Of a stretch of DNA of 64,000 nt, positions 1 through 8,635 are shown one piece after another. Position 1 is the stretch's first letter; each line of letters opens with the position of its first letter. Source of the stretch: DASUAS01 sp963756895 (GTDB lineage Bacteria > Actinomycetota > Acidimicrobiia > IMCC26256 > DASPTH01); assembly GCA_963756895.1 (NCBI GenBank), contig CAVWPI010000008.1, positions 558,001 through 622,000 of the forward strand, in the 5' to 3' direction. The notes under the pieces are model-generated. The model was not told where the DNA came from, did no database searches, and saw nothing but the letters and a program-made list of their open reading frames with translations. Both the position numbers and the translations under genes were made by a program.

Positions 1-471
1 GCCGCGGGGACGGTGCCCTTGCGGCAACCGGTGAGCACGTACCAGCTGTCGTTGCGCGCACTCGGCTGCGGGTGGAGGTGCACCGGTGCCGCGCGCGGCG
101 CGCGCCAAGGCGTCGAGGGTGATGCGCGGTGCACCCTTCTCCCCCGCCAACTGGGCTTCACTGATCGCGCTCGCCAGGCGTGCGTACCCCACGGGACCCT
201 CGGCCAGCACGAGGAGGTGCTCACCCTCGGGGTCGGGTTCGCCGTTGGCGGGCCGGGTGATGCCCAGCGTCAGCTCGGCGCCGAAGACCGTCGGGAGGTC
301 GTGGTCACGCGCCGCCAGTGCGAAGCGCACCGCGCCGTAGAGACCGTCGTGGTCGGTGACGGCCAGGCCCGCGAGCCCGAGGCGCGCCGCCTCCTCGGCC
401 AGCTCCTCGGGATGGCTGGCACCGTCGAGGAAGGAGAAGTTGGTGTGGCAGTGCAGCTCCGCGTATCCCAT
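1..471 (-). CDS. dnaE2: Error-prone DNA polymerase III alpha subunit DnaE2 (N-terminal part, cut by window edge)
   Basis: The N-terminal PHP domain of the translesion polymerase DnaE2 is visible. The ATG at 471 gives MGYAELHCHTNFSFLDGAS, the PHP metal-binding HxH motif, followed by LAVTDHDGLYG and PEGEHLLVLAEGP. DnaE2 extends past damaged bases together with ImuA' and ImuB during SOS mutagenesis (family knowledge). The frame breaks near position 88 inside a GC run, and the expected continuation (NDSWYVLTGCRKGTVPA) is read in another frame from about 60 down to 1. Restoring two bases in that run rejoins it, so I treat it as a sequence error. The gene continues beyond the left edge. A perfect LexA box lies 17 bp upstream of the start, so it should be damage-inducible. 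Confidence 0.9.
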   Translation of the reverse strand, partial: MGYAELHCHTNFSFLDGASHPEELAEEAARLGLAGLAVTDHDGLYGAVRFALAARDHDLPTVFGAELTLGITRPANGEPDPEGEHLLVLAEGPVGYARLASAISEAQLAGEKGAPRITLDALARAARGTGAPPPAAECAQRQLVRAHRLPQGHRPRG

Positions 472-487
472 GGGGATCGCGACCGTA

Positions 488-503
488 TCGAACATGTGTT
501 CGA
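488..503. promoter_or_regulatory. LexA (SOS) box upstream of dnaE2
   Basis: TCGAACATGTGTTCGA is a perfect palindrome and an exact match to the actinobacterial LexA operator TCGAAC-N4-GTTCGA. It lies 17 bp upstream of the dnaE2 start on the minus strand. Confidence 0.92.
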
Positions 504-678
504 TGAGCAACGTGACACAACGTCCCGGCCCCTGAGATCCCGTGGGCAGTTCTCGGTAGCCCGGAGGCCGGGACAAGAGGGGTATCGGGTCACGAAGCCG
601 GAACCGTTACCCAGCGTGACGGGAATCACTCCGCATCACTCCGACCCACCTACACTCCGACCCACCTACGATCGGGCC

Positions 679-1179
679 ATGCTGCTGTCGGGCATCAACC
701 ACGTGGCCGTGCTCACGCAGGACACCGACCGCTTCCACGCCTTCTACCGGGACGTCTTCGGCGCCTCCGTGTTCGCCGACGAGACCATCAGCGACGGCAA
801 GGAAGACGACCGCAAAGAGGGCCGGCTCTCGTTCGTCACCATCGGCCCCCACACGCAGTTCAACGTCTTCGAGCTCCCCGACAACGCCGAGGCCGCGCGG
901 CACACGCCGATGTTCGGCCGGGGTCCGATCGACCACGTCGGGCTGCAGGCGGAGTCCCAGGAGGCGTTCGACGAGATCCGCCGGCGATTGATCGAGCGGG
1001 GTTGCACCGACGGCTTCGTCACCGATTTCGGCGTCGCCATCAGCCTCTTCTTCATCGATCCCGACGGCCTCGAGGGCGAGGTGGTCCTCGACACGCCCGG
1101 CACCGGGCCCGCCGACATGAAGCCCCCCGGCACCCCTGCCGTGGGCTACGAGCGGGTGGGTGAACCCGGCACGTCCTGA
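679..1179 (+). CDS. VOC-family (glyoxalase/dioxygenase fold) protein
   Basis: This 166-residue protein has one vicinal-oxygen-chelate module: INHVAVLTQDTDRFHAFYRD at the N-terminus, IDHVGLQAES mid-protein and DPDGLEGEVV near the C-terminus supply the usual His/His/Glu metal ligands. Family members include lactoylglutathione lyases, extradiol dioxygenases and resistance proteins, and the substrate cannot be told from sequence. The ATG at 679 is chosen because the fold begins immediately; an open frame continues upstream but does not look coding. The gene is divergent from dnaE2 and 56 bp before the next gene. Confidence 0.8.
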   Translation: MLLSGINHVAVLTQDTDRFHAFYRDVFGASVFADETISDGKEDDRKEGRLSFVTIGPHTQFNVFELPDNAEAARHTPMFGRGPIDHVGLQAESQEAFDEIRRRLIERGCTDGFVTDFGVAISLFFIDPDGLEGEVVLDTPGTGPADMKPPGTPAVGYERVGEPGTS

Positions 1180-1235
1180 GCACCGACGCCGCGTAGAGTC
1201 CCGTGGACCCACGGGAGCGGCTGGGAGGTTGCTGA

Positions 1236-3719
1236 GTGTCATCCGAGCGCGGTCGTGGCGGCGTCACGCGGTACACGTACGCCGGTCTCTTCGCGATCAC
1301 TCTCTCGTCGCTGATGTACGAGATCGGACTTACGCGGATCTTCAGCGTGACGATGTGGTACCACTTCGCCTTCGTCGCCGTCTCCATCGCGCTCTTCGGC
1401 ACGACGGGCGGCGCGCTGCTCGTGTACCTGCGGCCGAAGTGGTTCCCGCACGACTCGGTGAAGCGCCAACTCACCGTCTTCGCCCTTGCCTACACGATCG
1501 CGGTCGCGGTCTGCTCGGTGGTACAGCTCCAGATCGACGTGAAGGCCCGGTGGACGTGGACGGGCACGTTCACCGTCCTCCTCACCTGCGCGGTCGTCGC
1601 GATCCCGTTCATCCTCGTCGGTGTCGTCGTGTGCCTCGCGCTCACCCGCTTCCCCGACCGCGTCAACCGGCTCTACGCCGCCGACCTCATCGGTGCCGGC
1701 CTCGGCTGCGTCGCCCTCGCATGGCTGCTGTCGAAGATGGACGGCCCGAGCGTGCTGATGGTCGTCGCCGCCGTCGCCGCACTCGGTGCACTCGTGTTCG
1801 CGCTCGACTCGCACGTCCGGCTCCAGCAGGTCGTCGCGGGCGCACTGGTGATCGGCCTGGGCGGCTTCGCGATCGTGAACTCGCAGCTCGCCAAGGACCA
1901 GGAGGCTCCGCTCAAGATCGTGTGGACGAAGGAAGCGCGCGACGGCACCCACGACTACGAGAAGTGGAACGCCTTCTCTCGTGTGGTCGTCGACGGCGAC
2001 GGCAAGCCCGCCGTGCCCTTCGGATGGGGCATGAGCTCCACGCTGCCGGCCGGGCAGGAGATCCCGCAGTACAGCATCATCATCGACAGCAACGCCGGCA
2101 CCGTCCTGACGCACTACACCGGTGACCCGAAGGAGACGCGCTTCCTCCGCTACGACGTCACCAACCTGCCGCACTACCTGCGCCCGAACGCCGACGTCCT
2201 GGTGGTCGGTGTCGGCGGCGGGCGCGACATCCTCTCCGCGCTCCAGTTCGACCAGAAGTCGGTCACCGGCGTCGAGATCAACAAGACGATGCTCGACATC
2301 ACGAACAAGAAGTACGGCGACTTCACCGGTCACCTCGATCGCGACCCGCGCGTGCACTTCGTCAACGACGAGGCCCGCAGCTACCTCGCTCGTGACGACA
2401 AGCGCTACGACATCCTGCAGATCTCGCTCATCGACACCTTCGCGGCCACCTCGGCGGGCGCGTTCGCCCTCAGCGAGAACTCGCTCTACACCACCGAAGC
2501 CTGGAAGCTGTTCCTCGACCGGCTGAACCCCGACGGCGTGCTGTCGGTGTCGCGCTGGTACACGATCGGCGACGGCCAGCCCATCGAGGTGTACCGCACG
2601 CTCGCCATCGCCGCGCAGGCGCTCACCGACCGCGGCGTGAAGAACCCGCGTGACCACATCCTGATCTACAAGGGCCCACCCACGTCGTTCGGCAGCACGG
2701 TGGGGACCCTCATGGTGAGCCCCACGCCGTACACCAAGGCCGACATCGCCAAGATGGACGCGCAGGCGGCGGAGATGAAGTTCGACCGCGTGCTCACGCC
2801 CGACTACGCGATCAACAAGAAGTTCGCCGCGCTGGCAGCACCGGGCGGGCCGTCCGCCGCGCTCGACCTGTTCAACGAGGACATCTCGCCGCCCACCGAC
2901 AACCGGCCGTTCTTCTTCCAGATGGCCGACCTCCACTCGCTGATCACCGACTACGGCTCGCTCGACCCGCGCGTCACCCAGCCGGTGCTCGTGCTCGGAT
3001 TGCTCGCGCTCATCGTGCTGCTCCTGACCGCGGTCTTCATCCTGGTGCCGTTGTTCGTCACCACCAAGCGGGCCCAGCGACGCGGCATTCGGCCGTTCTA
3101 CGTGTACTTCGCCGGCATCGGTCTCGCCTTCCTCATGGTCGAGTTCTCGCAGCTGCTCCGACTCAGCGTGTATCTCGGCCATCCGATCTACGCGCTCGTC
3201 GTCGTGCTCTTCACCGTGCTCGTGTTCAGCGGGATCGGCAGCATGCTCAGCGAGAAGGTCGTCCACCTCGACCGGCCGAAGTCGATCGTCGGCATGCTCT
3301 CGGCGCTGCTCGTGGTGTTGGCGATATTCGGCAGCATCACTCCGTGGGTGATCCGCCACACCGACGGTCAGACCACGCCGATCCGGATCCTGATCGCGGT
3401 CGGGCTGCTGGCCCCGATCGCGCTGCTCATGGGCATGCCGCTCGCCATCGGCATGCGCGTCGCCGGGCGCCGGGGCGCGCCGACCTCGTTCCTGTGGGGC
3501 ATCAACGGCGCCACGTCGGTGTGCGGCTCGGTGCTCGCGATGGCGGTGGCGCTGTTCTTCGGGATCTCGGTGTCGTTCTGGATCGGCTGGGCGGCGTATG
3601 CCGCCGCGGCGGTGGCCATGTTCGTGGTGATCACGGCCGACAGTCGTCGGCAGATCGCGCCCGTCGACGATCCCGACCCTGGATCCGACGAACGCGAGCC
3701 GGCGCTGGCCGGCGCGTGA
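1236..3719 (+). CDS. Spermidine-synthase-like membrane protein (transmembrane domains around a SAM-binding fold)
   Basis: An 827-residue protein with hydrophobic helices over about residues 12-215, a soluble Rossmann domain in the middle, and more helices over about 585-800. The soluble part has the SAM/aminopropyl-transferase motif VLVVGVGGGRDIL near residue 320 and the acidic post-I motif GVEINKTMLD. Proteins of this architecture are usually annotated as membrane-bound spermidine synthase-like, and the reaction is uncertain. The GTG start at 1236 has a good Shine-Dalgarno GGGAGG nine bases upstream. The frame is intact over 2.5 kb, unusual for this window. Its stop overlaps the next start (GTGA). 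Confidence 0.8.
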   Translation: MSSERGRGGVTRYTYAGLFAITLSSLMYEIGLTRIFSVTMWYHFAFVAVSIALFGTTGGALLVYLRPKWFPHDSVKRQLTVFALAYTIAVAVCSVVQLQIDVKARWTWTGTFTVLLTCAVVAIPFILVGVVVCLALTRFPDRVNRLYAADLIGAGLGCVALAWLLSKMDGPSVLMVVAAVAALGALVFALDSHVRLQQVVAGALVIGLGGFAIVNSQLAKDQEAPLKIVWTKEARDGTHDYEKWNAFSRVVVDGDGKPAVPFGWGMSSTLPAGQEIPQYSIIIDSNAGTVLTHYTGDPKETRFLRYDVTNLPHYLRPNADVLVVGVGGGRDILSALQFDQKSVTGVEINKTMLDITNKKYGDFTGHLDRDPRVHFVNDEARSYLARDDKRYDILQISLIDTFAATSAGAFALSENSLYTTEAWKLFLDRLNPDGVLSVSRWYTIGDGQPIEVYRTLAIAAQALTDRGVKNPRDHILIYKGPPTSFGSTVGTLMVSPTPYTKADIAKMDAQAAEMKFDRVLTPDYAINKKFAALAAPGGPSAALDLFNEDISPPTDNRPFFFQMADLHSLITDYGSLDPRVTQPVLVLGLLALIVLLLTAVFILVPLFVTTKRAQRRGIRPFYVYFAGIGLAFLMVEFSQLLRLSVYLGHPIYALVVVLFTVLVFSGIGSMLSEKVVHLDRPKSIVGMLSALLVVLAIFGSITPWVIRHTDGQTTPIRILIAVGLLAPIALLMGMPLAIGMRVAGRRGAPTSFLWGINGATSVCGSVLAMAVALFFGISVSFWIGWAAYAAAAVAMFVVITADSRRQIAPVDDPDPGSDEREPALAGA

Positions 3720-4060
3720 ACGACGACTACTGCTACCTCACCACCCGCGGGCGCCGCACCGGCGCCGACCACGAGATCGAGATCTGGTACGTGCGCGAGC
3801 GCCAGGCAGGACGCGACACGCTCTACCTGCTGGCGGGCGCGGGTGAGCAGTCCGACTGGGTGCGCAACCTGCAGGTCGACCCGTCGGTCCGGGTACGCAT
3901 CGACGACGTCACGCACGAAGGACGCGGGCGCGTGGTGACCGATCCCACCGAGGACCGTCACGCGCGCACGGTCGTGTTCGCGAAGTACCAGCCGCGCAAC
4001 GACGGTGAGCTCGTCACCTGGCACGGGCGCGCCCTCCCCGTCGCGATCGACCTGCGCTGA
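3716..4060 (+). CDS. Deazaflavin (F420)-dependent nitroreductase-family protein
   Basis: A 114-residue protein beginning at a GTG that overlaps the previous stop by 4 bp (GTGA), implying translational coupling. The segments YLTTRGRRTGADHEIEIWYV, LLAGAGEQSDWVRNLQ and DPSVRVRI are typical of the split-barrel Ddn/DUF385 family, whose studied members bind F420 or other flavins. F420 capacity is supported by cofC at 16.7 kb. Substrate unknown. A palindrome at 4075-4117 follows the stop. Confidence 0.75.
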   Translation: MNDDYCYLTTRGRRTGADHEIEIWYVRERQAGRDTLYLLAGAGEQSDWVRNLQVDPSVRVRIDDVTHEGRGRVVTDPTEDRHARTVVFAKYQPRNDGELVTWHGRALPVAIDLR

Positions 4061-4074
4061 TCCTCTGAGCACAC

Positions 4075-4117
4075 GTTGCGTCACCTGAGTGCGTTCTACG
4101 CACCTGAGTGACGCAAC
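4075..4117. repeat. Palindromic element 1 (two-tier hairpin) between convergent genes
   Basis: Outer arms GTTGCGTCAC / GTGACGCAAC (10 bp), matched internal loops ctga/ctga, inner stem GTGCGT / ACGCAC and a 3-nt loop. It sits between the stop at 4060 (+) and the imuB stop at 4131 (-), so it probably acts as a bidirectional terminator, though it lacks a U-tract. Four more elements with this architecture occur in the window. Confidence 0.8.
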
Positions 4118-4130
4118 CTGGGAGTCGCGG

Positions 4131-5728
4131 TCAGTCGTAGACGGCTTCGACGGCGGTGCGGCCGCGCTCGAGGACCACGAGGCACGCGGTGCCGCCTTCG
4201 ACCACCACCTGCCACAGCGCGCGTCGGCGGCGGGCGTCCCACCAGCGCAGGTCGTGAGCCCAGGGGCCGCTCGATGCCACCAACGGCCCCCCGCCGCCGG
4301 GCAGCGCGGCACAGCGCAGACCCGCGGGTGGGGCCGACGGCTCCCCGCGTCCGGAGACCGCGATGGGAGCCCCCTCGGCGTCGAGCAGCTCCGCCGCGAC
4401 CGGGGGGTCGAAGACGCGAGCCGGCGCGGGTCCCGGTACTGCACCGGGCCAGGGACGCGGCTCCCGTTCGGGTTGGTCACGGGGCTCACCCCACGGCACC
4501 CAACGGATGCGCTCGACCGGCGTGCGCCCGCCACCGTCGAACGCGGTGACCACCGCGTCGGGACCGAGCATCCCCTGCACCCGCGTGCAGCGCGCGCCCG
4601 GCCCGGTCGGCCCCCTCGCCAAAATCCCCGCCCCAGAACCCGAGCTGACGGCCGACCGCGGGGCCGAGATCGTCGGGAGCGAGGACCAACCGGCTGATCC
4701 CGGCGGTGATCGTGTCGGTGAGCATCCACGCGTCGAGCTGCCAGCGCAGGCGGGTCACCAACGCCGCCGGCGTGAGCGCGCCCTCGTGGCGCCACGTGCG
4801 CGAGAAGTGCTCGCCGTGCTCGGTCTCCGCCTCCACCACCACCCGCGCGCAGCAGAGCCCGAGCCCGTCGAGCCGGTCCAGCAGGCGGTCGGCGAGCATC
4901 TTCGCCGCGAACGCGGCCTCGTCGACGCGGGTCGCGGGAGGATCGAGCTCGATCGTCTCGAGCAGCTCGTCGGGTGGGACGGTGGCGACCGGTTCGTGCT
5001 CCACCTCACCACGAGAGAGGCGGTGGGCCAGCGCGCCGGGTGGGCCGAAGCGTCCGAGCACCGCCGCGGACGGGAGCTCGGCGAACGCACCGAGGGTGCG
5101 GAGACCGAGGCGGGCGAGGAGATCGACCAGCCCGTTCCCGTCGCCATATGTGGCATCGACCGAACCGGCGAGCACGGTCACCGGCCAGGGGGCGAGGAAC
5201 GCGGGGGTCTCCCCCGCGTGCACCACGACCGCATCGCCGGCGCGCTCCTCGGTCGCGCGGGCGGCCAGCCCGGCCGCGAACGTGCCGTCGGCGATGCCGG
5301 CCCGCACGTCGGCCACGTCGAGCACGCGCACGCACGCGACGACGCGCGCCGCCAGCGCATCGTCACCTCCGAAGTAGCGCGACGGACCACGCGTCGGGAA
5401 CGACAGCTGGCCCGGCCGTTCCAGCACGAGACGCGGCACCAGCTCCTCGACTGCGCGCACCACGACCTCGAACGCGCGCCGCGTCGGCCGCGTCGTCGGC
5501 GTCGAGCACCACCAGCCCCGCGCACCGAGCTTCGGCTTCGCGTGCGCGCAGCCCGACCGTCACGCCCTCCGCTCGCGCCTCGGAGGAGGCCGAGACCACC
5601 ACCTTCCCGCGGGCGCCTTTGTCGATGACGACGACCGGAGCACCGGTCAACGCGGGTTCGAGGCGACGAGCGGCGACGACCGGCCAGTCGGGACACCACA
5701 GCGCGCAGGTACGCCGCGGACCCTTCAC
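4131..5728 (-). CDS. imuB: ImuB, inactive Y-family polymerase of the SOS mutasome (two apparent frameshifts)
   Basis: Three overlapping frames join into one ImuB. The N-terminus reads RTCALWCPDWPVVAARRLEP from a GTG at 5728. The middle reads VLERPGQLSFPTRGPSRYFG and VDLLARLGLRTLGAFAELP (helix-hairpin-helix region). The C-terminus runs from about 4620 to the TGA at 4131. ImuB is the scaffold linking ImuA', DnaE2 and the beta clamp; it resembles a Y-family polymerase without the catalytic residues (family knowledge). Breaks near 5474 and 4600 are both in GCGCGC tracts, and adding one GC at each restores a continuous protein. It starts 14 bp after the imuA' stop. Confidence 0.9.
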
Positions 5729-5741
5729 GACGTCGCGGGCA

Positions 5742-6449
5742 TCAGCCCGCGCGGGCGAGCTCGCCGATGCGGGGACGGCCCGCGGCACCCCGGCCCTCCA
5801 CCTCCACGCCCAGCCGCCGCGTCGCCAGGAGACCGCCACCCACGAGGGAGGGGGCGCACTCCTCCCACGCGGAACCCGTCGCGTGCAACGTGTAGGTGAC
5901 ACCACCCGGCCACGCGGCACCCCCGCTCTCGGCGACGACGAGCATCGACTCGCGCTCGCGGGCCCGCGCCTCCAGACGGCGGGCGTCGCCCAGGCCGACC
6001 CCGCGCGGCACGTCGGCCAACACCAGGCTCACGCCGTCGAGCAGGGCTGCGACCACGGTGGCCCAGCGGGCGGGGGGAACCCGCCGGACCACCGCGAAGC
6101 GCTCCAACGCCACCCCCACGTCGGCGGCGGCGAGCGGACCGAAGGTGGCGTCGACGTCGACGAGGGCGGCCCACTCCCCCAGTGCGGTGACCGCGGCCGC
6201 CAGCTCGAAGCCGACGGTCGTCGCACCGGCACCGGGACGTCCGGTGACGCGGAGCACCGAGCCCCGGGGCACCGTGCCTCCCGGCACGAGGTCGCCCAGC
6301 ACGCCCGCGAGCGGCACCGCCCGGTCGCGTGCCAGCACCACCGGTGCCGCACCCCGCGCCACCTCGTGCAGGTGGGCGTGGGCCTCGGCGTCACGCCGGG
6401 GAAGGTTGTCGTGGGGAAGGTTGCGCCGGGGGAAGACTGCCACCGCCAT
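5742..6449 (-). CDS. imuA': ImuA', RecA-like mutasome protein
   Basis: A 235-residue RecA/SulA-like protein, intact in frame, starting at an ATG 12 bp from a perfect LexA box. GRPGAGATTVGFEL occupies the Walker-A position but Ala replaces the P-loop Lys, and LVDVDATF and LVLADVPRG follow. Mycobacterial ImuA' is a RecA-fold protein that associates with ImuB and DnaE2 in damage-induced mutagenesis (family knowledge). The stop is 14 bp before the imuB start, so the two form an operon. dnaE2, usually adjacent, is separated here by 3.7 kb of genes on the opposite strand. Confidence 0.9.
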   Translation of the reverse strand: MAVAVFPRRNLPHDNLPRRDAEAHAHLHEVARGAAPVVLARDRAVPLAGVLGDLVPGGTVPRGSVLRVTGRPGAGATTVGFELAAAVTALGEWAALVDVDATFGPLAAADVGVALERFAVVRRVPPARWATVVAALLDGVSLVLADVPRGVGLGDARRLEARARERESMLVVAESGGAAWPGGVTYTLHATGSAWEECAPSLVGGGLLATRRLGVEVEGRGAAGRPRIGELARAG

Positions 6450-6461
6450 CCCCCGACTCTA

Positions 6462-6477
6462 TCGAACGTATGTTCGA
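6462..6477. promoter_or_regulatory. LexA (SOS) box upstream of imuA'-imuB
   Basis: TCGAACGTATGTTCGA is a perfect LexA-operator palindrome, 12 bp upstream of the imuA' ATG on the minus strand. Confidence 0.92.
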
Positions 6478-6499
6478 TACGTCAAAGGGGACGCGTCAA

Positions 6500-6652
6500 C
6501 TAGTCGTCCTGGCCGGAGCGTTGGCGGGCCCGCTCGCGTGCCGCCGCACTGTCGTCGGGCTTGTTCTTCCGGGGCTTCTTCTTCGCGGCGGGAGTCGCCG
6601 GCTCTGCGATCTGCTCGCGCGCCGGGACCCGCGTCGGTTGCTTCTCGTCCAT
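6500..6652 (-). CDS. Small basic hypothetical protein (50 aa)
   Basis: An ORF starting MDEKQPTRVPAREQ and containing a Lys/Pro-rich stretch AKKKPRKNKPDD, ending in RARQRSGQDD. A Shine-Dalgarno CGGAG lies six bases upstream of the ATG at 6652. A longer in-frame start at 6724 exists but lies inside palindromic element 2 and is less likely. No family recognised. Charged, low-complexity composition and lack of homology make it a modest call. It sits between imuA' and the truncated copy at 6737. Confidence 0.45.
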   Translation of the reverse strand: MDEKQPTRVPAREQIAEPATPAAKKKPRKNKPDDSAAARERARQRSGQDD

Positions 6653-6682
6653 GAGGCTCCGAGGGTAGACAGCGCCCACGAT

Positions 6683-6725
6683 GTTGCGTCGTTCGTACGT
6701 GTCATACACGTTGTAGCGACGCAAC
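6683..6725. repeat. Palindromic element 2 (two-tier hairpin)
   Basis: Outer arms GTTGCGTCG / CGACGCAAC, 5/5 internal loops, inner stem ACGTGT / ACACGT and loop CAT. It has the same architecture as element 1 but a different inner stem that is still self-complementary, i.e. compensatory variation. It lies 11 bp beyond the stop of the truncated minus-strand ORF at 6737. Confidence 0.78.
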
Positions 6726-6734
6726 CTCGGGATG

Positions 6735-6965
6735 GGTCAGCGCCAGGCAGTGGGTTCGGGGGTGGGCAGGGGTTCGACGCCGATGGCGTGCAACGAGTCG
6801 GGCGACCAGCCGGCGTCGTCGAAGATGCGCACCGACGCGGACGAACCCGCGCGCGCCGTCACGGTGATGAACTGACCCATGCCCCAGACACTACGGCGTC
6901 AGCCGCTCGACGCCTCGACTCGACGGCCGAGCGCTGCCAGCAAGGGGTCTGCAGGTCGGCGTCGC
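6735..6965. repeat. Diverged duplicate of the segment 8255-8705 with an internal deletion
   Basis: About 230 bp resemble 8255-8705, including the 3' coding end of the DinB-like gene (from cagacactacggcgtcagc onward) and both ends of the gene at 8242. The middle of that gene is deleted. Similarity fades near 6965, just before the LexA box at 6982. Confidence 0.78.
6737..6880 (-). pseudogene. Truncated paralogue of the 8242-8617 gene (47 aa, in-frame internal deletion)
   Basis: The ORF begins MGQFITVTARAGSSASVRIF and then jumps to DDAGWSPDSLHAIGVEPLP. Both ends match the gene at 8242-8617, whose central 75 or so codons are missing here. The junction shows short microhomology (CGAC). The reading frame survives, so a small protein could still be made, but it is most simply a decayed duplicate. 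An orphan LexA box lies 102 bp upstream. Confidence 0.75.
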
Positions 6966-6981
6966 GCCTGCCCCCACCTCA

Positions 6982-6997
6982 TCGAACGTGTGTTCGA
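6982..6997. promoter_or_regulatory. Third LexA-type box, without an obvious target
   Basis: TCGAACGTGTGTTCGA fits the LexA consensus exactly at both half-sites. It lies 3 bp past the stop of the minus-strand DUF3253 gene. The only downstream minus-strand ORFs are the truncated 47-aa copy and the 50-aa basic ORF; on the plus strand the next start is 560 bp away. Confidence 0.85.
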
Positions 6998-7000
6998 TAC

Positions 7001-7514
7001 TCAAAGGGCCCGGATCCGCACCGATCCCTTCCACGGTCGGTCGGGATCGAGCACCTCGCCATGCTGGGTGACCTCGACCTCCCTGGCGCGTGCCAAGTCG
7101 CGGACCACCTCCCGCACCGGGTCCATCAACGACCGCCAGGCGTCGCCCCCGATCGCACGGGCCACGTCCGAGGGGCAGATGGTCCGATCCGGCGCCCGGT
7201 GGCGGGCCAGCGTCAGCGTGACCGCGCCGAGCCGCTCTGCCTGCGCCGCCGCACTCGGCGGTTGCCACCACGGTGCGCCGCGCTCCCCCAATGCGACCTT
7301 CGCCGCGTGCACCCGATCACGCGCCGTTCGTTCCGCCTCCGCGTTCGCAGCCGCGCTTCGCCTGCCCGACCTCGCGCCGAGCCGCCATCAACTCGTTCAC
7401 CATCTCCTTGCGGAACCGATCGGCGAGCGCCGGGTCGGTCGCGCGCCAGCGACGCCCGTCCACGACGACCCACCGACCGTCGTCCGATCGCTCCGGCTCG
7501 CGCGCACCAGCCAT
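7001..7514 (-). CDS. DUF3253 family protein (one apparent frameshift)
   Basis: The N-terminal part RWVVVDGRRWRATDPALADR and the C-terminal part HAAKVALGERGAPWWQPP...ICPSDVARAIGGDAW...RPWKGSVRIR lie in two frames that join near 7320. Inserting one GC in the CGCGGC tract gives a continuous protein of about 171 residues. DUF3253 proteins are small winged-helix-like proteins of unknown function. I use the ATG at 7514 (MAGAREPERSDDGR), although an upstream in-frame ATG at 7532 is possible. It is divergent from the HAD gene. The LexA box lies after its stop, not before its start. Confidence 0.75.
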
Positions 7515-7556
7515 GTGTGTGGTGTTACCCATCTCGCGCTCGGGTAGTGCGATCCG

Positions 7557-8213
7557 ATGAGACGAGTCGGGGCGTTGGTCGATGTCGACGGCACACTGGT
7601 CGACAGCAACTACCACCACACCCTCGCGTGGTCACGTGCGCTGCGCGACCACGGCGAGGACGCCCACCTCGCAGCGATCCACCGGCTCGTCGGGATGGGA
7701 TCGACCGACATGCTGCACTCGTTGATCGGGCGTACCGACGAGGCGGTGACGAAGTCATGGCGTTCGCACTTCGACGCGTTGCTGCCGGAGATCCGTGCCA
7801 TCGACGGCGCCGACCAGTTGCTGCACGCACTGCACGACTGCGGGTTCGTCGTGGTTCTCGCGACCTCATCACCCGAAGACCTCCTGCAGGAGCTGCTCTC
7901 GGGCCTGGACGGCAGTGAGTTCGTCGATGTGGTCATCACTGCCGACGACGTCGACCAGGCCAAGCCCCACCCCGACATCTTCGAGGTCGCGCTGGACCGC
8001 GCCGACCTCACCACCGATCGCGCACTGGCCCTCGGCGACTCGGTCTGGGACGTCGAGGCGGCACGGCGTGCCGGCCTCGGCACCGTTGCGGTCGAGACCG
8101 GTGGCTTCAGCCGCTTCGAGCTCGAGCACGCCGGCACGCTCGCGGTCTACCGCGACGCAGCAGCGTTGGCGGAGCAGCTCGCGTCGAGCCCGTTCGACCG
8201 CCTGCTCGCCTGA
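7557..8213 (+). CDS. HAD-superfamily hydrolase (phosphoglycolate phosphatase-like)
   Basis: An intact 218-residue HAD phosphatase. Motif I is VDVDGTLVDSN with the nucleophile Asp, motif II LATSSPEDLL, motif III Lys in DDVDQAKPHPDIF, and motif IV LALGDSVWDVEAARRAG. The cap begins after motif I (AIHRLVGMGSTDML). This is the beta-phosphoglucomutase/phosphoglycolate-phosphatase type; the substrate is unassigned. Divergent from the DUF3253 gene. Confidence 0.85.
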   Translation: MRRVGALVDVDGTLVDSNYHHTLAWSRALRDHGEDAHLAAIHRLVGMGSTDMLHSLIGRTDEAVTKSWRSHFDALLPEIRAIDGADQLLHALHDCGFVVVLATSSPEDLLQELLSGLDGSEFVDVVITADDVDQAKPHPDIFEVALDRADLTTDRALALGDSVWDVEAARRAGLGTVAVETGGFSRFELEHAGTLAVYRDAAALAEQLASSPFDRLLA

Positions 8214-8241
8214 CGGACGGAGGTGGGCGTCGGCTGGGGGG

Positions 8242-8617
8242 TCAGCTCGGGACTTCGAAGAGGATCGGCAGCGGCTCGACGCCGATGGCGTGCAGCGAGT
8301 CCGGCGACCAGCCGGCGTCGTCGCCGTAGTAGCCGAAGAGGTGCTCGATGGTCTCGATCACCTTCGGCTCCAGCGCCGGCCACAAGTCGGGCGGCGCCAC
8401 CACGGCCACGCCGCTCGAGTAGACGGTCACCGACGTCGACCCGAGGTCGAACAGCCGCTTGGCCAGCACCCCGGGTGGACGGTGGTCGCCGTCCTTCACG
8501 TCGGCCGCCGACGCATACCGCTCGATGGCCATGCCGGTGAGCGAGCGGTTGAGGTCGAAGATGCGCACCGACGGCGGACGAACCCGCGCGCGCGGTCACG
8601 GTGATGAACTGACCCAT
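8242..8617 (-). CDS. Conserved hypothetical protein (one apparent frameshift)
   Basis: MGQFITVTARAGSS, then in another frame MRIFDLNRSLTGMAIERYAS...GVLAKRLFDLGSTSVTVYSS...FGYYGDDAGWSPDSLHAIG, for about 124 residues in total. The truncated copy at 6737 reads TCCGCGTCGG where this gene has TCCGCCGTCGG, so one extra C near 8577 explains the break. No family recognised; the product looks soluble. It lies 18 bp after the DinB-like gene, probably in the same transcript. Confidence 0.65.
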
Positions 8618-8635
8618 GCCCCAGACACTACGGCG

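Noticed and set aside
1239..3359. Long antisense open frame on the minus strand opposite the spermidine-synthase-like gene
   Set aside because: Composition is Arg/His/Asp-rich with no motif; it is a mirror of codon bias in the plus-strand gene, which has a clear fold.
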